Below the pieces are notes generated by a model. It had not been told where the DNA came from and did not search any database. It saw only the letters and a list, made by a program, of their open reading frames with translations. Shown in pieces: positions 8,743 through 17,095 of a stretch of DNA of 64,000 bases (its first letter is position 1; each line of letters begins with the position of its first letter). The stretch lies in assembly GCF_024347615.1 (NCBI RefSeq), contig NZ_AP025509.1:1736001-1800000 (forward strand). Reading direction: 5' to 3'. This DNA comes from Vibrio splendidus (GTDB lineage Bacteria; Pseudomonadota; Gammaproteobacteria; Enterobacterales; Vibrionaceae). The position numbers were made by a program, and so were the translations under genes.

Positions 8743-9958
8743 AGGTTGCTCCAACAGCCCACCACTGTGCTTCAAAACCGTTGCTTTGTTCGTAGTACGC
8801 AGCAAGCGCATTTAAGCGTAACTTCTTATGTACCTTGATACTCGCACCTAGTTCATAGGCATTAGCTGTGAAGTTGCCTAAGCGAAGGTCTGAAGTCGCG
8901 TAACCTGACGATGCAAAAGAAGGATCGGCACTACTTGGATCGCGATAGAAATCGGCTGCATCTTGCGTGTACCAGAAATAGCCCGGTGCCAAGGTTAACC
9001 ATTCACTCACTCGCCAAGATAATTTGCCACCTAACTGGTGAGACATTACGCCCCAATCATCCATAAACCATTTGTATCTTGGTCGGATTTTTAGACTGTC
9101 GGACACTGAGTAAAAAGCTTGGATATTAATACCGCCAGAGAGTCGCGTATCCGGTCGAGAATCTTGTCCCAAGAACACTTCATCATCATCGATCTTTCCG
9201 TCGTCGTTGATATCGACTTCACGCAGAACCGTTAAATAGTGATTGCTCAAATAGCCACTACGGTAACCCGTGTAAGCAGTAAAAATGCTGTATAGATTCG
9301 GCGTGAAGGTTTGTGATAATCCGGCTTCTAAACTGCCCGTGAAAATGTCTTCCCAGCTCTGGCTGTTTGATGAAGCCAACGAGTATTTGCCGAACGCTTG
9401 AGTCTGATCGAAAAGGGCAGAGCCACCTAGACTGTAAGAGCGGTTTTTAGTGCTATCGGCATAGACCAAACCTTTGGCATTGATACCAAGGCTTTCGTAA
9501 TCTTCTTCTTGAGAGGCGTTACCACCGAGAGTCCATTCATTACGTAAGGTATCGCGATAGGTCGCGCTTAAGCTGATGGATTTTCTAGTGTCTTCAAGGC
9601 CTACTTTTTGGATTTCATAGCCACTGCGGTGAGGATCATAGCCTGCACGAATAACCTCGTCGGTTTTATTCTGTGCTTGTTGAGTTTTCAGGGCGCGGTT
9701 TACCTGATCGGCATTGGAAGCAGGAGGTGTTGTAGGCCCCCATGCTGGAGAGGCGCCTGAAACACTGTCGTAGCTTATCTCTGCGTTGAGTGTCCAATCT
9801 AAGCCGATACTTTTCTCAATCGAAACCATGGTGTCATTGGCTGATACTCTGTCATCGTATTCCTCATAGCTAAGGTAATGAACAGAGATATGATCTTCAG
9901 CTAATGCCACGTTAGCCACTGCCGCTGCACTCAGCAGCGTAATTGGTAATTTTTTCAT
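8732..9958 (-). CDS. DUF3570 outer-membrane beta-barrel-like protein with possible flavinylation motif
   Basis: A 408-aa exported protein. A cleavable signal peptide (MKKLPITLLSAAAVANVALA) is followed by alternating aromatic/polar beta strands and a terminal GATYEF, typical of outer-membrane barrels ending in Phe. The DUF3570 assignment rests on this pattern and on the neighbours DUF4266, ApbE and thioredoxin, which commonly accompany it. Residues 64-70 read DSVSGAS, matching the ApbE acceptor pattern D-x-x-(S/T)-G-A-(T/S). A loop with DINDDGKIDDDE at about residues 245-256 looks like an EF-hand-type calcium site. The gene lies 51 nt after DUF4266 and overlaps apbE. Confidence 0.8.
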   Translation of the reverse strand: MKKLPITLLSAAAVANVALAEDHISVHYLSYEEYDDRVSANDTMVSIEKSIGLDWTLNAEISYDSVSGASPAWGPTTPPASNADQVNRALKTQQAQNKTDEVIRAGYDPHRSGYEIQKVGLEDTRKSISLSATYRDTLRNEWTLGGNASQEEDYESLGINAKGLVYADSTKNRSYSLGGSALFDQTQAFGKYSLASSNSQSWEDIFTGSLEAGLSQTFTPNLYSIFTAYTGYRSGYLSNHYLTVLREVDINDDGKIDDDEVFLGQDSRPDTRLSGGINIQAFYSVSDSLKIRPRYKWFMDDWGVMSHQLGGKLSWRVSEWLTLAPGYFWYTQDAADFYRDPSSADPSFASSGYATSDLRLGNFTANAYELGASIKVHKKLRLNALAAYYEQSNGFEAQWWAVGATYEF

Positions 9959-10009
9959 TTTTTTCTTATTTTGTTTTTTTAAATACTGATTTGTTCGTTG
10001 ATGGATCGG

Positions 10010-10501
10010 TTAGTTACAACCACAGCCACCGCCACCAACACCACTGCCGCCGACGGAACCTTGTTTGTAAGCGAACACCTTTTCAGAAAAGACGTCGAAT
10101 TCAGGCACCGTGCCACCGGGTTTCATCTCTTTTTGAGCCAATGTGCCTTTTTCCCAAGGCTTTACGGGTTCAATACCAAGGAACTCATCAACGAAAGCCA
10201 AAGCAGAAGGTTTGTTACTCTCTTCTGGTGCTTTCTGTTCGATAACCAGTTGCTTTGCCTTGGGTTTAACCATTTCAATGTTTCGTCTGGTCGCACGTTT
10301 TGCTTCTTGGTTTGAATAATCACCGCCACTTGAATAAACGGTGCTAGAGATGATCTCCTCTTCAACGAGAGGACCTTCGTTTTTGTCAGTGGCTTGCTGC
10401 TCAACGGGCTTTTTGCCCAGACCACTGAGGTCGAGTTCTAGCGTGGCATTAGCCGTCATTGGAATCGCGAGTAGCCCAACAAGGGTGACTTTGATTAGCA
10501 T
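10010..10501 (-). CDS. DUF4266 protein with Gly-Cys tail and N-terminal extension
   Basis: A 163-aa exported protein with signal peptide (MLIKVTLVGLLAIPMTANA) and no lipobox Cys. The C-terminal third is the DUF4266 signature: PVKPWEKGTLAQKEM, then a FSEKVFAYKQ segment, ending in a glycine run with GGGGCGCN. The only two cysteines are in that tail. DUF4266 proteins I know of are short lipoproteins of about 70 aa; this one carries an extra polar, charged stretch of about 85 residues before the domain. The start overlaps the thioredoxin stop by 1 nt (TAATG). Its function is undescribed; the neighbours suggest its cysteines are kept reduced or modified in the periplasm. Confidence 0.8.
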   Translation of the reverse strand: MLIKVTLVGLLAIPMTANATLELDLSGLGKKPVEQQATDKNEGPLVEEEIISSTVYSSGGDYSNQEAKRATRRNIEMVKPKAKQLVIEQKAPEESNKPSALAFVDEFLGIEPVKPWEKGTLAQKEMKPGGTVPEFDVFSEKVFAYKQGSVGGSGVGGGGCGCN

Positions 10502-10965
10502 TAAAGTTGCACTCCCATCTTGGTGAGGTCATCAGTAATCACGTCACTAATGTGGTTAATGGCACCAAAACGAATCTTGATAACCTTGCCTTGGTAGATG
10601 TAGTAAAGCGCAGGCATGCCGATAGGTTTAAACTCTGCGATCAACGCTTGTTCAGGGTCGTTAACAATAGGGAACTCCAGTCCGAGTTGTTTTTGAAACT
10701 CCAAGCCAACCTCAACATCTTCATCCACATCAACGCCTTTAAACGTGACGCCTGTGCCTTTGAGTTCGGTGTAGAGTTGATTAACTTCTGGTAGCTCTTC
10801 GCGGCAAGACACGCACCACTCTGCAAAGAAGTCGACAATGGTCAGTTCATCCTTGTTGAGTTGAAGTTTTTCGATGACGTCTGGCGACAACGAATCCCCT
10901 TCTTGATAAGCCATTGCAGGTAAAGAAAGGCACAGCGCCAATAGCGTTAGGGCTCGTGTAAACAT
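10501..10965 (-). CDS. TlpA-like periplasmic thioredoxin
   Basis: A 154-aa protein with signal peptide (MFTRALTLLALCLSLPAMA) and a thioredoxin fold whose active site is EWCVSC, followed by the cis-Pro region IGMPALYYI. It resembles TlpA/ResA/CcmG-type reductants that act on specific periplasmic partners. ATG 10965 is preferred because GGAG lies about 6 nt upstream; the ATG four codons earlier overlaps that site. It is the first gene of the operon ending with dsbD, which would recharge it. Tad gene tadG ends 85 nt upstream on the same strand, with no clear terminator between them. Confidence 0.85.
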   Translation of the reverse strand: MFTRALTLLALCLSLPAMAYQEGDSLSPDVIEKLQLNKDELTIVDFFAEWCVSCREELPEVNQLYTELKGTGVTFKGVDVDEDVEVGLEFQKQLGLEFPIVNDPEQALIAEFKPIGMPALYYIYQGKVIKIRFGAINHISDVITDDLTKMGVQL

Positions 10966-11049
10966 GTTTTTCTCCATATTGTTTTTAACTTGTTTGTTTT
11001 TAATTCAATGCTTAAATTCAGGTGTTTCGAATCAAACGCTTTGTTTGGA

Positions 11050-12264
11050 TTAGCGAGTGAGTTTGATGGTTGCCGAGTATTCAACCGCTAAAATATCGGA
11101 AAAATACTCGTTGAGTTGGGTGGTATTCGTGGCACTAAATACACGTGATGGGTTCCCTGCACAACGCTCGAACTGGGCGATTCGAGATGAGCTGACGCCA
11201 TAGCCGATGAAGTTCATTTCGATGCCATATTGATTGATTGCGGTAGTACAGAACCCTGCGTTAACCAGTTGGTCAAACGTGTCTCCTTCGTCAGCACCGT
11301 CGGTGAAGAGCACTAGCTTTCTTCTGGTTTCAGGTACTGTGCTGACGTTGATTCCCCATGCTTGTTGCCAGCTAGGGATCAGTTGTCTCACTCCCCATAA
11401 CAAGCCGTGAAAAGAGCGAGTACCGCCATTTGCTGTTAGGCTGTTTATCGAGTTTCGGACGCGAGAAAAGACGCTGGTTAATGGCAGTATTGGTGAGCTT
11501 TGGTTACAGTCAGATAACCAGCCGTTGGGCTTCGCAAACTTCACGGGCTGTTGCGAATGCAGAGTCGCGAGGTTATCGACGGTCAGAGCTGCAGAGAAAT
11601 TGCCATTACGATAGTTAAGCCCATCGATACAGTAGATACCGGCTGCTTCTTTGGATAACCAAGGTGGGCGCTGCGCTGCGACTCCAGAGTCGAAGGGAAC
11701 AATTGAAATACTCACAGAATCTAAATCGTTGGCGTTATTGCTCTGAGATTGAATCGTATTCAATGCATTGGATAAAATGGATTTCAACGACTGGATGTTT
11801 GAACCCATCGACCCAGACACATCAAGTACTAAAACCAGCTCCGTTGGAATCGAAAATTGCTTGCTTTCAACCACACTTTTATAACCACCACCCGTCGCCG
11901 TTACCTTGGTTGCATAGCTCTCATATTGGAAGTTGGGCAGTAAGGGTGACAATGAATAACCTAGGCTAATACGGCATTCTGAGCCTATGATTTCTGGTTC
12001 TAAGCCACTCACACCTTTTAGGGTTGGCTGATAGTACTCTTGGTAAGCCCGCATCATTGGGAGTGTGGCTGTATCAGCAAAGGCACAAGCTAATGCGGCA
12101 GAATCGGCGGCTTGCGCTGCTCGGTTTGAAACCATTACTTGAGCCGAGATCATCAGGGTGCCAACGGCAATGAAAAGCGCTGGAAACAGTAACGCCAAGA
12201 ATGAAATGGTCATGGAGCCTTGCTGTTTTTTAAGCGCAATGCTGCCGAATATTGGTTTAACCAT
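11050..12264 (-). CDS. tadG: TadG-like pilus assembly protein with von Willebrand factor A domain
   Basis: A 404-aa protein with a prepilin-like N terminus (QQGSMTISFLALLFPALFIAV), a Tad-like domain, and a vWA domain carrying the MIDAS motif DVSGSMGS and a later FTDGADEGD. TadG-type pseudopilins are embedded by one helix and contribute to Flp pilus assembly or surface anchoring. It is the last gene of the operon and overlaps tadF by 8 nt. The glycine followed by a hydrophobic stretch suggests processing by a prepilin peptidase. Confidence 0.85.
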   Translation of the reverse strand: MVKPIFGSIALKKQQGSMTISFLALLFPALFIAVGTLMISAQVMVSNRAAQAADSAALACAFADTATLPMMRAYQEYYQPTLKGVSGLEPEIIGSECRISLGYSLSPLLPNFQYESYATKVTATGGGYKSVVESKQFSIPTELVLVLDVSGSMGSNIQSLKSILSNALNTIQSQSNNANDLDSVSISIVPFDSGVAAQRPPWLSKEAAGIYCIDGLNYRNGNFSAALTVDNLATLHSQQPVKFAKPNGWLSDCNQSSPILPLTSVFSRVRNSINSLTANGGTRSFHGLLWGVRQLIPSWQQAWGINVSTVPETRRKLVLFTDGADEGDTFDQLVNAGFCTTAINQYGIEMNFIGYGVSSSRIAQFERCAGNPSRVFSATNTTQLNEYFSDILAVEYSATIKLTR

Positions 12265-12817
12265 AATGCTTTCCTATCACGGCTGATGAACTTGAGAGTG
12301 TTTTAGGAAGATTGAGTCGCTTGTAGTCAAACGGTGTATTCACACATAAAGTGAGTTGAACCAAGGTGGATGGTCTTCCAACTAACGCAGGGTCGCCGCT
12401 ACCCTCAACGATAAGTGTCTCTAGTTGATCGATGGGTGTGTACTTTTGACAGATGATCCCGGCATGGATGTGCTTGTATTCCCAGTTCGAAGCAGTGGTA
12501 TCAAATACACGGCTTTCAAGTACCAGCCCAATATCGCTGCGCTTGATGTCTTGCGGAAGATAACGTTCGGCGAGATCGAGAAGCTGATCCTTTAACGTAT
12601 TAGGTAATCCGTTTGGGCCTTGCTCTGGTTTTAGTTGCGTTAGTGAAACGGCGTTGACTAAGTTATATGTCACGCTGTCGAGTTGAGTCTGCAGGCTGAA
12701 TAAGCGATAAACGGCAACAAGCCCCCACAAAATGATCATGAGTGCGAGTACAACGAAGGGGAATTCAATCGCTGCTGAACCCGCTTGTTTTTTTCGAGGT
12801 GTTTTATTTGTTGTCAT
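12257..12817 (-). CDS. tadF: TadF-like pseudopilin
   Basis: A 186-aa protein with a basic leader (MTTNKTPRKKQ) and the pseudopilin processing site QAGSAAIEFPF, where cleavage after Gly leaves Glu at +5, followed by one membrane helix and a periplasmic domain. It is one of the two minor pseudopilins of Tad systems. The start overlaps tadE by 14 nt and the end overlaps tadG by 8 nt, so translation is coupled. The name follows gene order, because TadE and TadF are similar to each other. Confidence 0.85.
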   Translation of the reverse strand: MTTNKTPRKKQAGSAAIEFPFVVLALMIILWGLVAVYRLFSLQTQLDSVTYNLVNAVSLTQLKPEQGPNGLPNTLKDQLLDLAERYLPQDIKRSDIGLVLESRVFDTTASNWEYKHIHAGIICQKYTPIDQLETLIVEGSGDPALVGRPSTLVQLTLCVNTPFDYKRLNLPKTLSSSSAVIGKHYG

Positions 12818-13253
12818 AACTAACCAGTACCTTTCTTTTCAAGGTTGTCATGTTGCCGATAGACTCAGAAAACTGAGTTGATAGATTAGGTAATAAGGCA
12901 AATGAAAATGAGTAAGACACCTTGTACTCGCCTAACACTGCTCTGCTTTTGGATACCGGTTTCTCATTAACTAAATCTGAGAAGTTTTCGGCGTATAGCG
13001 GCGATGGATCCAAGACGAGCTTGCTCTTATCTATCAGTGGGAACTTTGCGATAGTCTCGGCAAAAGCTTGGTCTGAAATAGGACTAATCGGCCGTGTCTT
13101 GGCCTCACGAACACCCGCATTAACGGCTACATCAAGGATGATGTTGACCAACAGCAGGCGGCAGATCTCAAAGAACCCGATGATCAGTATCAGGAACGGT
13201 ACCACCAACATTGCAAACTCGACGGTCTGTGCACCTTTTTGACGTGAGAGCAT
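12804..13253 (-). CDS. tadE: TadE-like pseudopilin
   Basis: A 149-aa protein with the TadE signature QKGAQTVEFAMLVVPFLILI, where Gly is the predicted cleavage site and Glu is at +5. A single helix and periplasmic domain follow. ATG 13253 is chosen because GGAG lies 7 nt upstream; it overlaps the tadD TGA by 1 nt (TGATG). A GTG one codon earlier is possible but less well spaced. TadE is a minor component needed for Flp pilus biogenesis. Confidence 0.88.
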   Translation of the reverse strand: MLSRQKGAQTVEFAMLVVPFLILIIGFFEICRLLLVNIILDVAVNAGVREAKTRPISPISDQAFAETIAKFPLIDKSKLVLDPSPLYAENFSDLVNEKPVSKSRAVLGEYKVSYSFSFALLPNLSTQFSESIGNMTTLKRKVLVSYDNK

Positions 13254-13993
13254 CACTGTTCTCCTTGCTCAGTTTTAGCAGCAAGCTCTTGGTAATACAG
13301 ACTATTGTTGGCGAGCTCAGGTTGAGATAGATGTGCACGAGCGATACTTTTCGCGGACGCACTGTCTCCAGAAAGCGCATAAGCCAGTGCTAGATTGAGT
13401 TGCAGTTTTACGCTCGCTTCACCTCGGACAAAGATCGGGTGCAGAATGCGGATCCCTTGTTCTGGTTTACCATCGAGTATCCAAGCCATGGCTAAGTTGT
13501 TGCGATACTCATTACTGGATGGCATCAAGCTGAGGGCATGAGAGTAAGATTCACGCGCTTTTGAATACTGCTTATTGAGCGAGTAACTTACGCCTAAACT
13601 GTTGTGGGCGACATCATCAGTTGTAACTAATCTGACAGATTCTTCGAGTGCTGATGTGGCTTGTTCAAGCTCACCAAGCGCCAACCACGCGCGGCCAAGT
13701 TCTCTGTAAATCGCGCTCGATTGATTAAGCTCGATACCGTGCTTTAGATAATGCAGTGCCTCATCATAACGACTGGCTTGATTCGCAGCGGACCCCATTA
13801 GCAATAGTAACTGTGGGTCATCAGGCTTCGATATCAGCATCTTTCGGTACAGATCCATGGCACTTTCTGGTTTGCCATTCATCAGTGCAACCTCGGCGAC
13901 TTTCATATCTTCAGAGGTCTCTTTTTCAACGTTATTCGTTGACTGACAGCCAACCAAAATTAGCGCTAAACCCAAGAGAATGATCTTGTTCAT
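13253..13993 (-). CDS. tadD: TadD tetratricopeptide lipoprotein
   Basis: A 246-aa protein with a lipoprotein signal (LILVGCQS, lipid Cys at residue 16) and at least five TPR units, for example ALMNGKPESAMDLYRKML and SLNKQYSKARESYSHAL. TadD acts as a pilotin-like factor at the outer membrane in Tad secretion. It overlaps tadC by 4 nt and tadE by 1 nt. Confidence 0.9.
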   Translation of the reverse strand: MNKIILLGLALILVGCQSTNNVEKETSEDMKVAEVALMNGKPESAMDLYRKMLISKPDDPQLLLLMGSAANQASRYDEALHYLKHGIELNQSSAIYRELGRAWLALGELEQATSALEESVRLVTTDDVAHNSLGVSYSLNKQYSKARESYSHALSLMPSSNEYRNNLAMAWILDGKPEQGIRILHPIFVRGEASVKLQLNLALAYALSGDSASAKSIARAHLSQPELANNSLYYQELAAKTEQGEQ

Positions 13994-14841
13994 AAGCCCC
14001 CCAGAGTTTGTTTAAGGGATAACATGATTGGCACGACAATAATGCCCACGACAGGTAACATGATGAAGACCACTAAAGGGAATGACATCTTGGCTGGTAT
14101 TTTTCCTACCCACTCTTCAAGCTCTAAGAAGTGATATTGGCGGCTATCAGAGGCAATCAGCTTTAACGCTTCAGCGAGAGGCGTACCGTATTGAAGCGCT
14201 TGATTCATGGTGGTCACAATATTGTTGATGTCAGGAAGCTGGACTCGTTTGTCTAGGTTTGAAAGTGCCGTTTGTGGTGAATCAAGAACCGATATCTCAG
14301 TCGCAGTGAGTAGCCATTCTCGTGACAGTGCTGGAGAGATCGCACGCATCTCTTCACCGACACAGCGAAATACCGCTTCGAGTGTTAGACCTGATGCGAC
14401 ACATACCACCATCAGATCGACGGCATCAGGAATAACGCGGCTAATTTGCATTCGGACTTGGTTCACGCGCCAATCTAGAATGCGGTCAAACAGGATGCCA
14501 ACCACAATGGCGATTGCGATACATTCGGCCACAGAGTTCATGTTAAGCACTTGGATTCGAGTGACATACCAAGCAATAGATCCCGTCACCATCGTCAGTA
14601 GTCTTAAGCCAAGAAAATAGATCTCTGCATTAGGACTCAACCAGCCAATGAGGATTAACTTCTGGCGTCGTGGTTTTGCACCTTGGAAGCGCCATTTACT
14701 TGAAGCGGTGGTGTACTTTGAGGAGTCGCTCGATACGCGAGTCAGTCGCTCAGCGACAACATCTCGTTTGAAAGAAGACAAGTGTACGACAACTGTCAGT
14801 AGTAATGCACATCCCAACAGAAGCAAGGCAACATACATCAT
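13990..14841 (-). CDS. tadC: TadC inner-membrane platform protein
   Basis: A 283-aa T2SS-F family membrane protein with hydrophobic segments near residues 1-18, 75-95, 100-125 and 255-280. The core segment is ISRVIPDAVDLMVVCVASGLTLEAVF. It pairs with TadB to form the inner-membrane platform that couples the TadA ATPase to Flp polymerisation. It overlaps tadB and tadD by 4 nt each. Confidence 0.92.
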   Translation of the reverse strand: MMYVALLLLGCALLLTVVVHLSSFKRDVVAERLTRVSSDSSKYTTASSKWRFQGAKPRRQKLILIGWLSPNAEIYFLGLRLLTMVTGSIAWYVTRIQVLNMNSVAECIAIAIVVGILFDRILDWRVNQVRMQISRVIPDAVDLMVVCVASGLTLEAVFRCVGEEMRAISPALSREWLLTATEISVLDSPQTALSNLDKRVQLPDINNIVTTMNQALQYGTPLAEALKLIASDSRQYHFLELEEWVGKIPAKMSFPLVVFIMLPVVGIIVVPIMLSLKQTLGGL

Positions 14842-15752
14842 GATGAGAACCTTCTGTTACGAGTCAGAGCGTTCAAAATGAGTGTGCCTGAGCTGATGCT
14901 AACGACGGCGTAGGTTAGTACCCGCTGTCCCGACTCTGTGTTGAACAATTGGACTATCATGGTGGGTTCCATCAAATAGATACCACTCAATAACCCCAAG
15001 GGTAAGATAGAAAGAAAGAGGGCTGTCATACGAGGCTCCGAGGTTAAGCTTTTGACCTTTTTTCTCATCGCTCGATTGTCATGCATGGTTCTGCTTAAGC
15101 TTTGAAGAATGTCGCGCAGTTGGCCACCATTCGATTGATTCAGGATCAACGCGACCGAGAAGTAGCGGAAACTGCTGTAAGGAAGGCGAACGCATGCATC
15201 ATCGAGGCTTTGTCGAAGGCTTAAACCGAGCGTTAAGTTATCGCGAATATAGGAGAACTCACGTCCTAATAGCCCTGGTTGGGTTTCTGACACTTGTTCA
15301 ATCGCTTGTGGGACTGAGAGCCCCGCAGCTACCGCTCTAGAAATTAAGCCAAGTACATTGATGATGCCTTGTTCGAACTCTTCTACCTGCATTTTTCGGC
15401 GGTACATCACCAAGGCACATGTGCATACAAACCAAAGTCCAACAGCGGCGAAAAGTTGATGATGCATTGCCATTTGGGGAAATAACATGTGGCCTGATGC
15501 TGGGAAGCCGATAGCTGATAAGGCAATAAAGTACTTATCCCAAACTGGCAGCAATGCATTCATTCGTAAAAAGAAAGCATGCAGTTTGTTGCTGCGCTGG
15601 TGGTTGGTTTTTTTGATTGAAACGTCAGCTGTAAGCGAGCGTTGACTGCCGCTTACCAATAACAGCCGTTTATTGACGATGGCTTGCTTTGAGCTCAACC
15701 TGATTAACCCGATCGCGATAAATAAAACGAAAACAGTGAGAACTAAGATCAT
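14838..15752 (-). CDS. tadB: TadB inner-membrane platform protein
   Basis: A 304-aa T2SS-F family protein with membrane segments at the N terminus, around residues 85-115, and twice near the C terminus. The F-domain core is VLGLISRAVAAGLSVPQAI followed by LSLRQSLDDACVRLP. It is the partner of TadC in the platform. It overlaps the tadA stop by 1 nt and tadC by 4 nt. Confidence 0.92.
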   Translation of the reverse strand: MILVLTVFVLFIAIGLIRLSSKQAIVNKRLLLVSGSQRSLTADVSIKKTNHQRSNKLHAFFLRMNALLPVWDKYFIALSAIGFPASGHMLFPQMAMHHQLFAAVGLWFVCTCALVMYRRKMQVEEFEQGIINVLGLISRAVAAGLSVPQAIEQVSETQPGLLGREFSYIRDNLTLGLSLRQSLDDACVRLPYSSFRYFSVALILNQSNGGQLRDILQSLSRTMHDNRAMRKKVKSLTSEPRMTALFLSILPLGLLSGIYLMEPTMIVQLFNTESGQRVLTYAVVSISSGTLILNALTRNRRFSS

Positions 15753-17095
15753 CAGGCTTCAAGCTCCATCGCTACTCTTAGTTGAGCATCGAGTTGGTGG
15801 TATTTGGCTTTTTCATTGAAGCTTGGTACGCACTTAGCACTCTTGTATTCGCCAATCAGGTTGCCTTGTTGATCCTCCGATAAAGGCTTGAATTTGAACA
15901 AGTCTTGAGTGATGTATTGTTCTCCTTCTAACCCTTGCACCTCGGTGATCGAAACAATGCGTCGTTTGCCATCACGCATTCTTTCGACTTGGATAACGAC
16001 ATCGATGGTGTCTGCGATTTGGCGGCGCAATGAGAACAGAGGCAGAGTCGCTTGGCTCATCATCAACATGTTTTCCATACGAACGAGTGCGTCAGTTGCC
16101 GAGTTTGCGTGCAATGTACACAGTGAACCATCATGGCCGGTGTTCATTGCCTGCATCATTTCAAAGGCTTCATCGCCACGAACTTCGCCTAAAATGATGC
16201 GATCTGGTCGCATACGTAGAGCATTTCGCACCAACTCTCGCTGGGTAATTGGCGTTAAGCCTTCGGCATTGGCTGGGCGAGTTTCAGCGCGCACAACATG
16301 AGGTTGCTGTAAACGCAGTTCTGCGGTGTCTTCAATGGTAATGATGCGTTCTTGAGGTGAAATGCTAAAAGACATCGCATTGAGCAGTGTGGTTTTACCT
16401 GCACCAGTGCCTCCCGCAACAAGCACATTAAGGCGTGAGCGAACAATAATATCGATAAGCTTAACCATCGATTTCGACATTGCGCCAAACTGAGCCAATT
16501 GGCTGAGTGTTAGCTTATTCTCATTGAATTTCCGGATGGAAATGTAGGTTCCATCAAGCGCTAGCGGTGGGATCATCACATTGACACGGCTACCATCATC
16601 CAATCGAGCATCGACTAATGGATTCGATTCATCGATTCTTCGCCCGACCTTGCTGACGATGCGTCGCGCTAGGTTGAGAAGTTGTTCTTCATTGCGAAAT
16701 TGAACTGCCGTTTTTTGCAATTTTCCTGAGCGTTCTACGTAGACTTCACGGTACCCATTGACCATGATGTCGGTAATGCCTTGGTCTTCAATTAAGGGCT
16801 GCAGTGGGCCTAATCCTAGAAACTCATTGAGCAATTGTTCCACTGAATGAGCGACATCTTTGTGACCAAGCGGTAACTGCTTAGAGACCACGATATCTGA
16901 CACCATTTCGGCAATTCTAGCTTCAAGATCGGGTGCGCTTAAGCTCACTACAACCGATGGATCGATCGCCTTGATGACCTCTTCATGAATCACATGATAA
17001 TGCTCACGAACTGAGGGTGTTGATGAGAGGGCTTCATGAGACCGAGCTCTATTCGTTACAATCGGATCTATGGCTTGTGTGTTCTGACCAAACAT
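15752..17095 (-). CDS. tadA: TadA/CpaF secretion ATPase
   Basis: A 447-aa GspE/VirB11-like hexameric ATPase that powers Flp pilus assembly. It shows the Walker A VAGGTGAGKTTLL, an Asp box (ITIEDTAELRLQ), Walker B (RMRPDRIILGEVRGDE) and a His box (TGHDGSLCTLHAN). ATG 17095 is chosen because it overlaps the tadZ stop (TAATG); an in-frame start six codons earlier lies inside tadZ and is unlikely. The length is normal for the family. Confidence 0.95.
   Translation of the reverse strand: MFGQNTQAIDPIVTNRARSHEALSSTPSVREHYHVIHEEVIKAIDPSVVVSLSAPDLEARIAEMVSDIVVSKQLPLGHKDVAHSVEQLLNEFLGLGPLQPLIEDQGITDIMVNGYREVYVERSGKLQKTAVQFRNEEQLLNLARRIVSKVGRRIDESNPLVDARLDDGSRVNVMIPPLALDGTYISIRKFNENKLTLSQLAQFGAMSKSMVKLIDIIVRSRLNVLVAGGTGAGKTTLLNAMSFSISPQERIITIEDTAELRLQQPHVVRAETRPANAEGLTPITQRELVRNALRMRPDRIILGEVRGDEAFEMMQAMNTGHDGSLCTLHANSATDALVRMENMLMMSQATLPLFSLRRQIADTIDVVIQVERMRDGKRRIVSITEVQGLEGEQYITQDLFKFKPLSEDQQGNLIGEYKSAKCVPSFNEKAKYHQLDAQLRVAMELEA

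Noticed and set aside
9943..10315. Two open frames antisense to the DUF4266 gene
   Set aside because: They mirror the glycine/cysteine-rich tail in other frames and lack ribosome sites; the leftward gene fits the operon.
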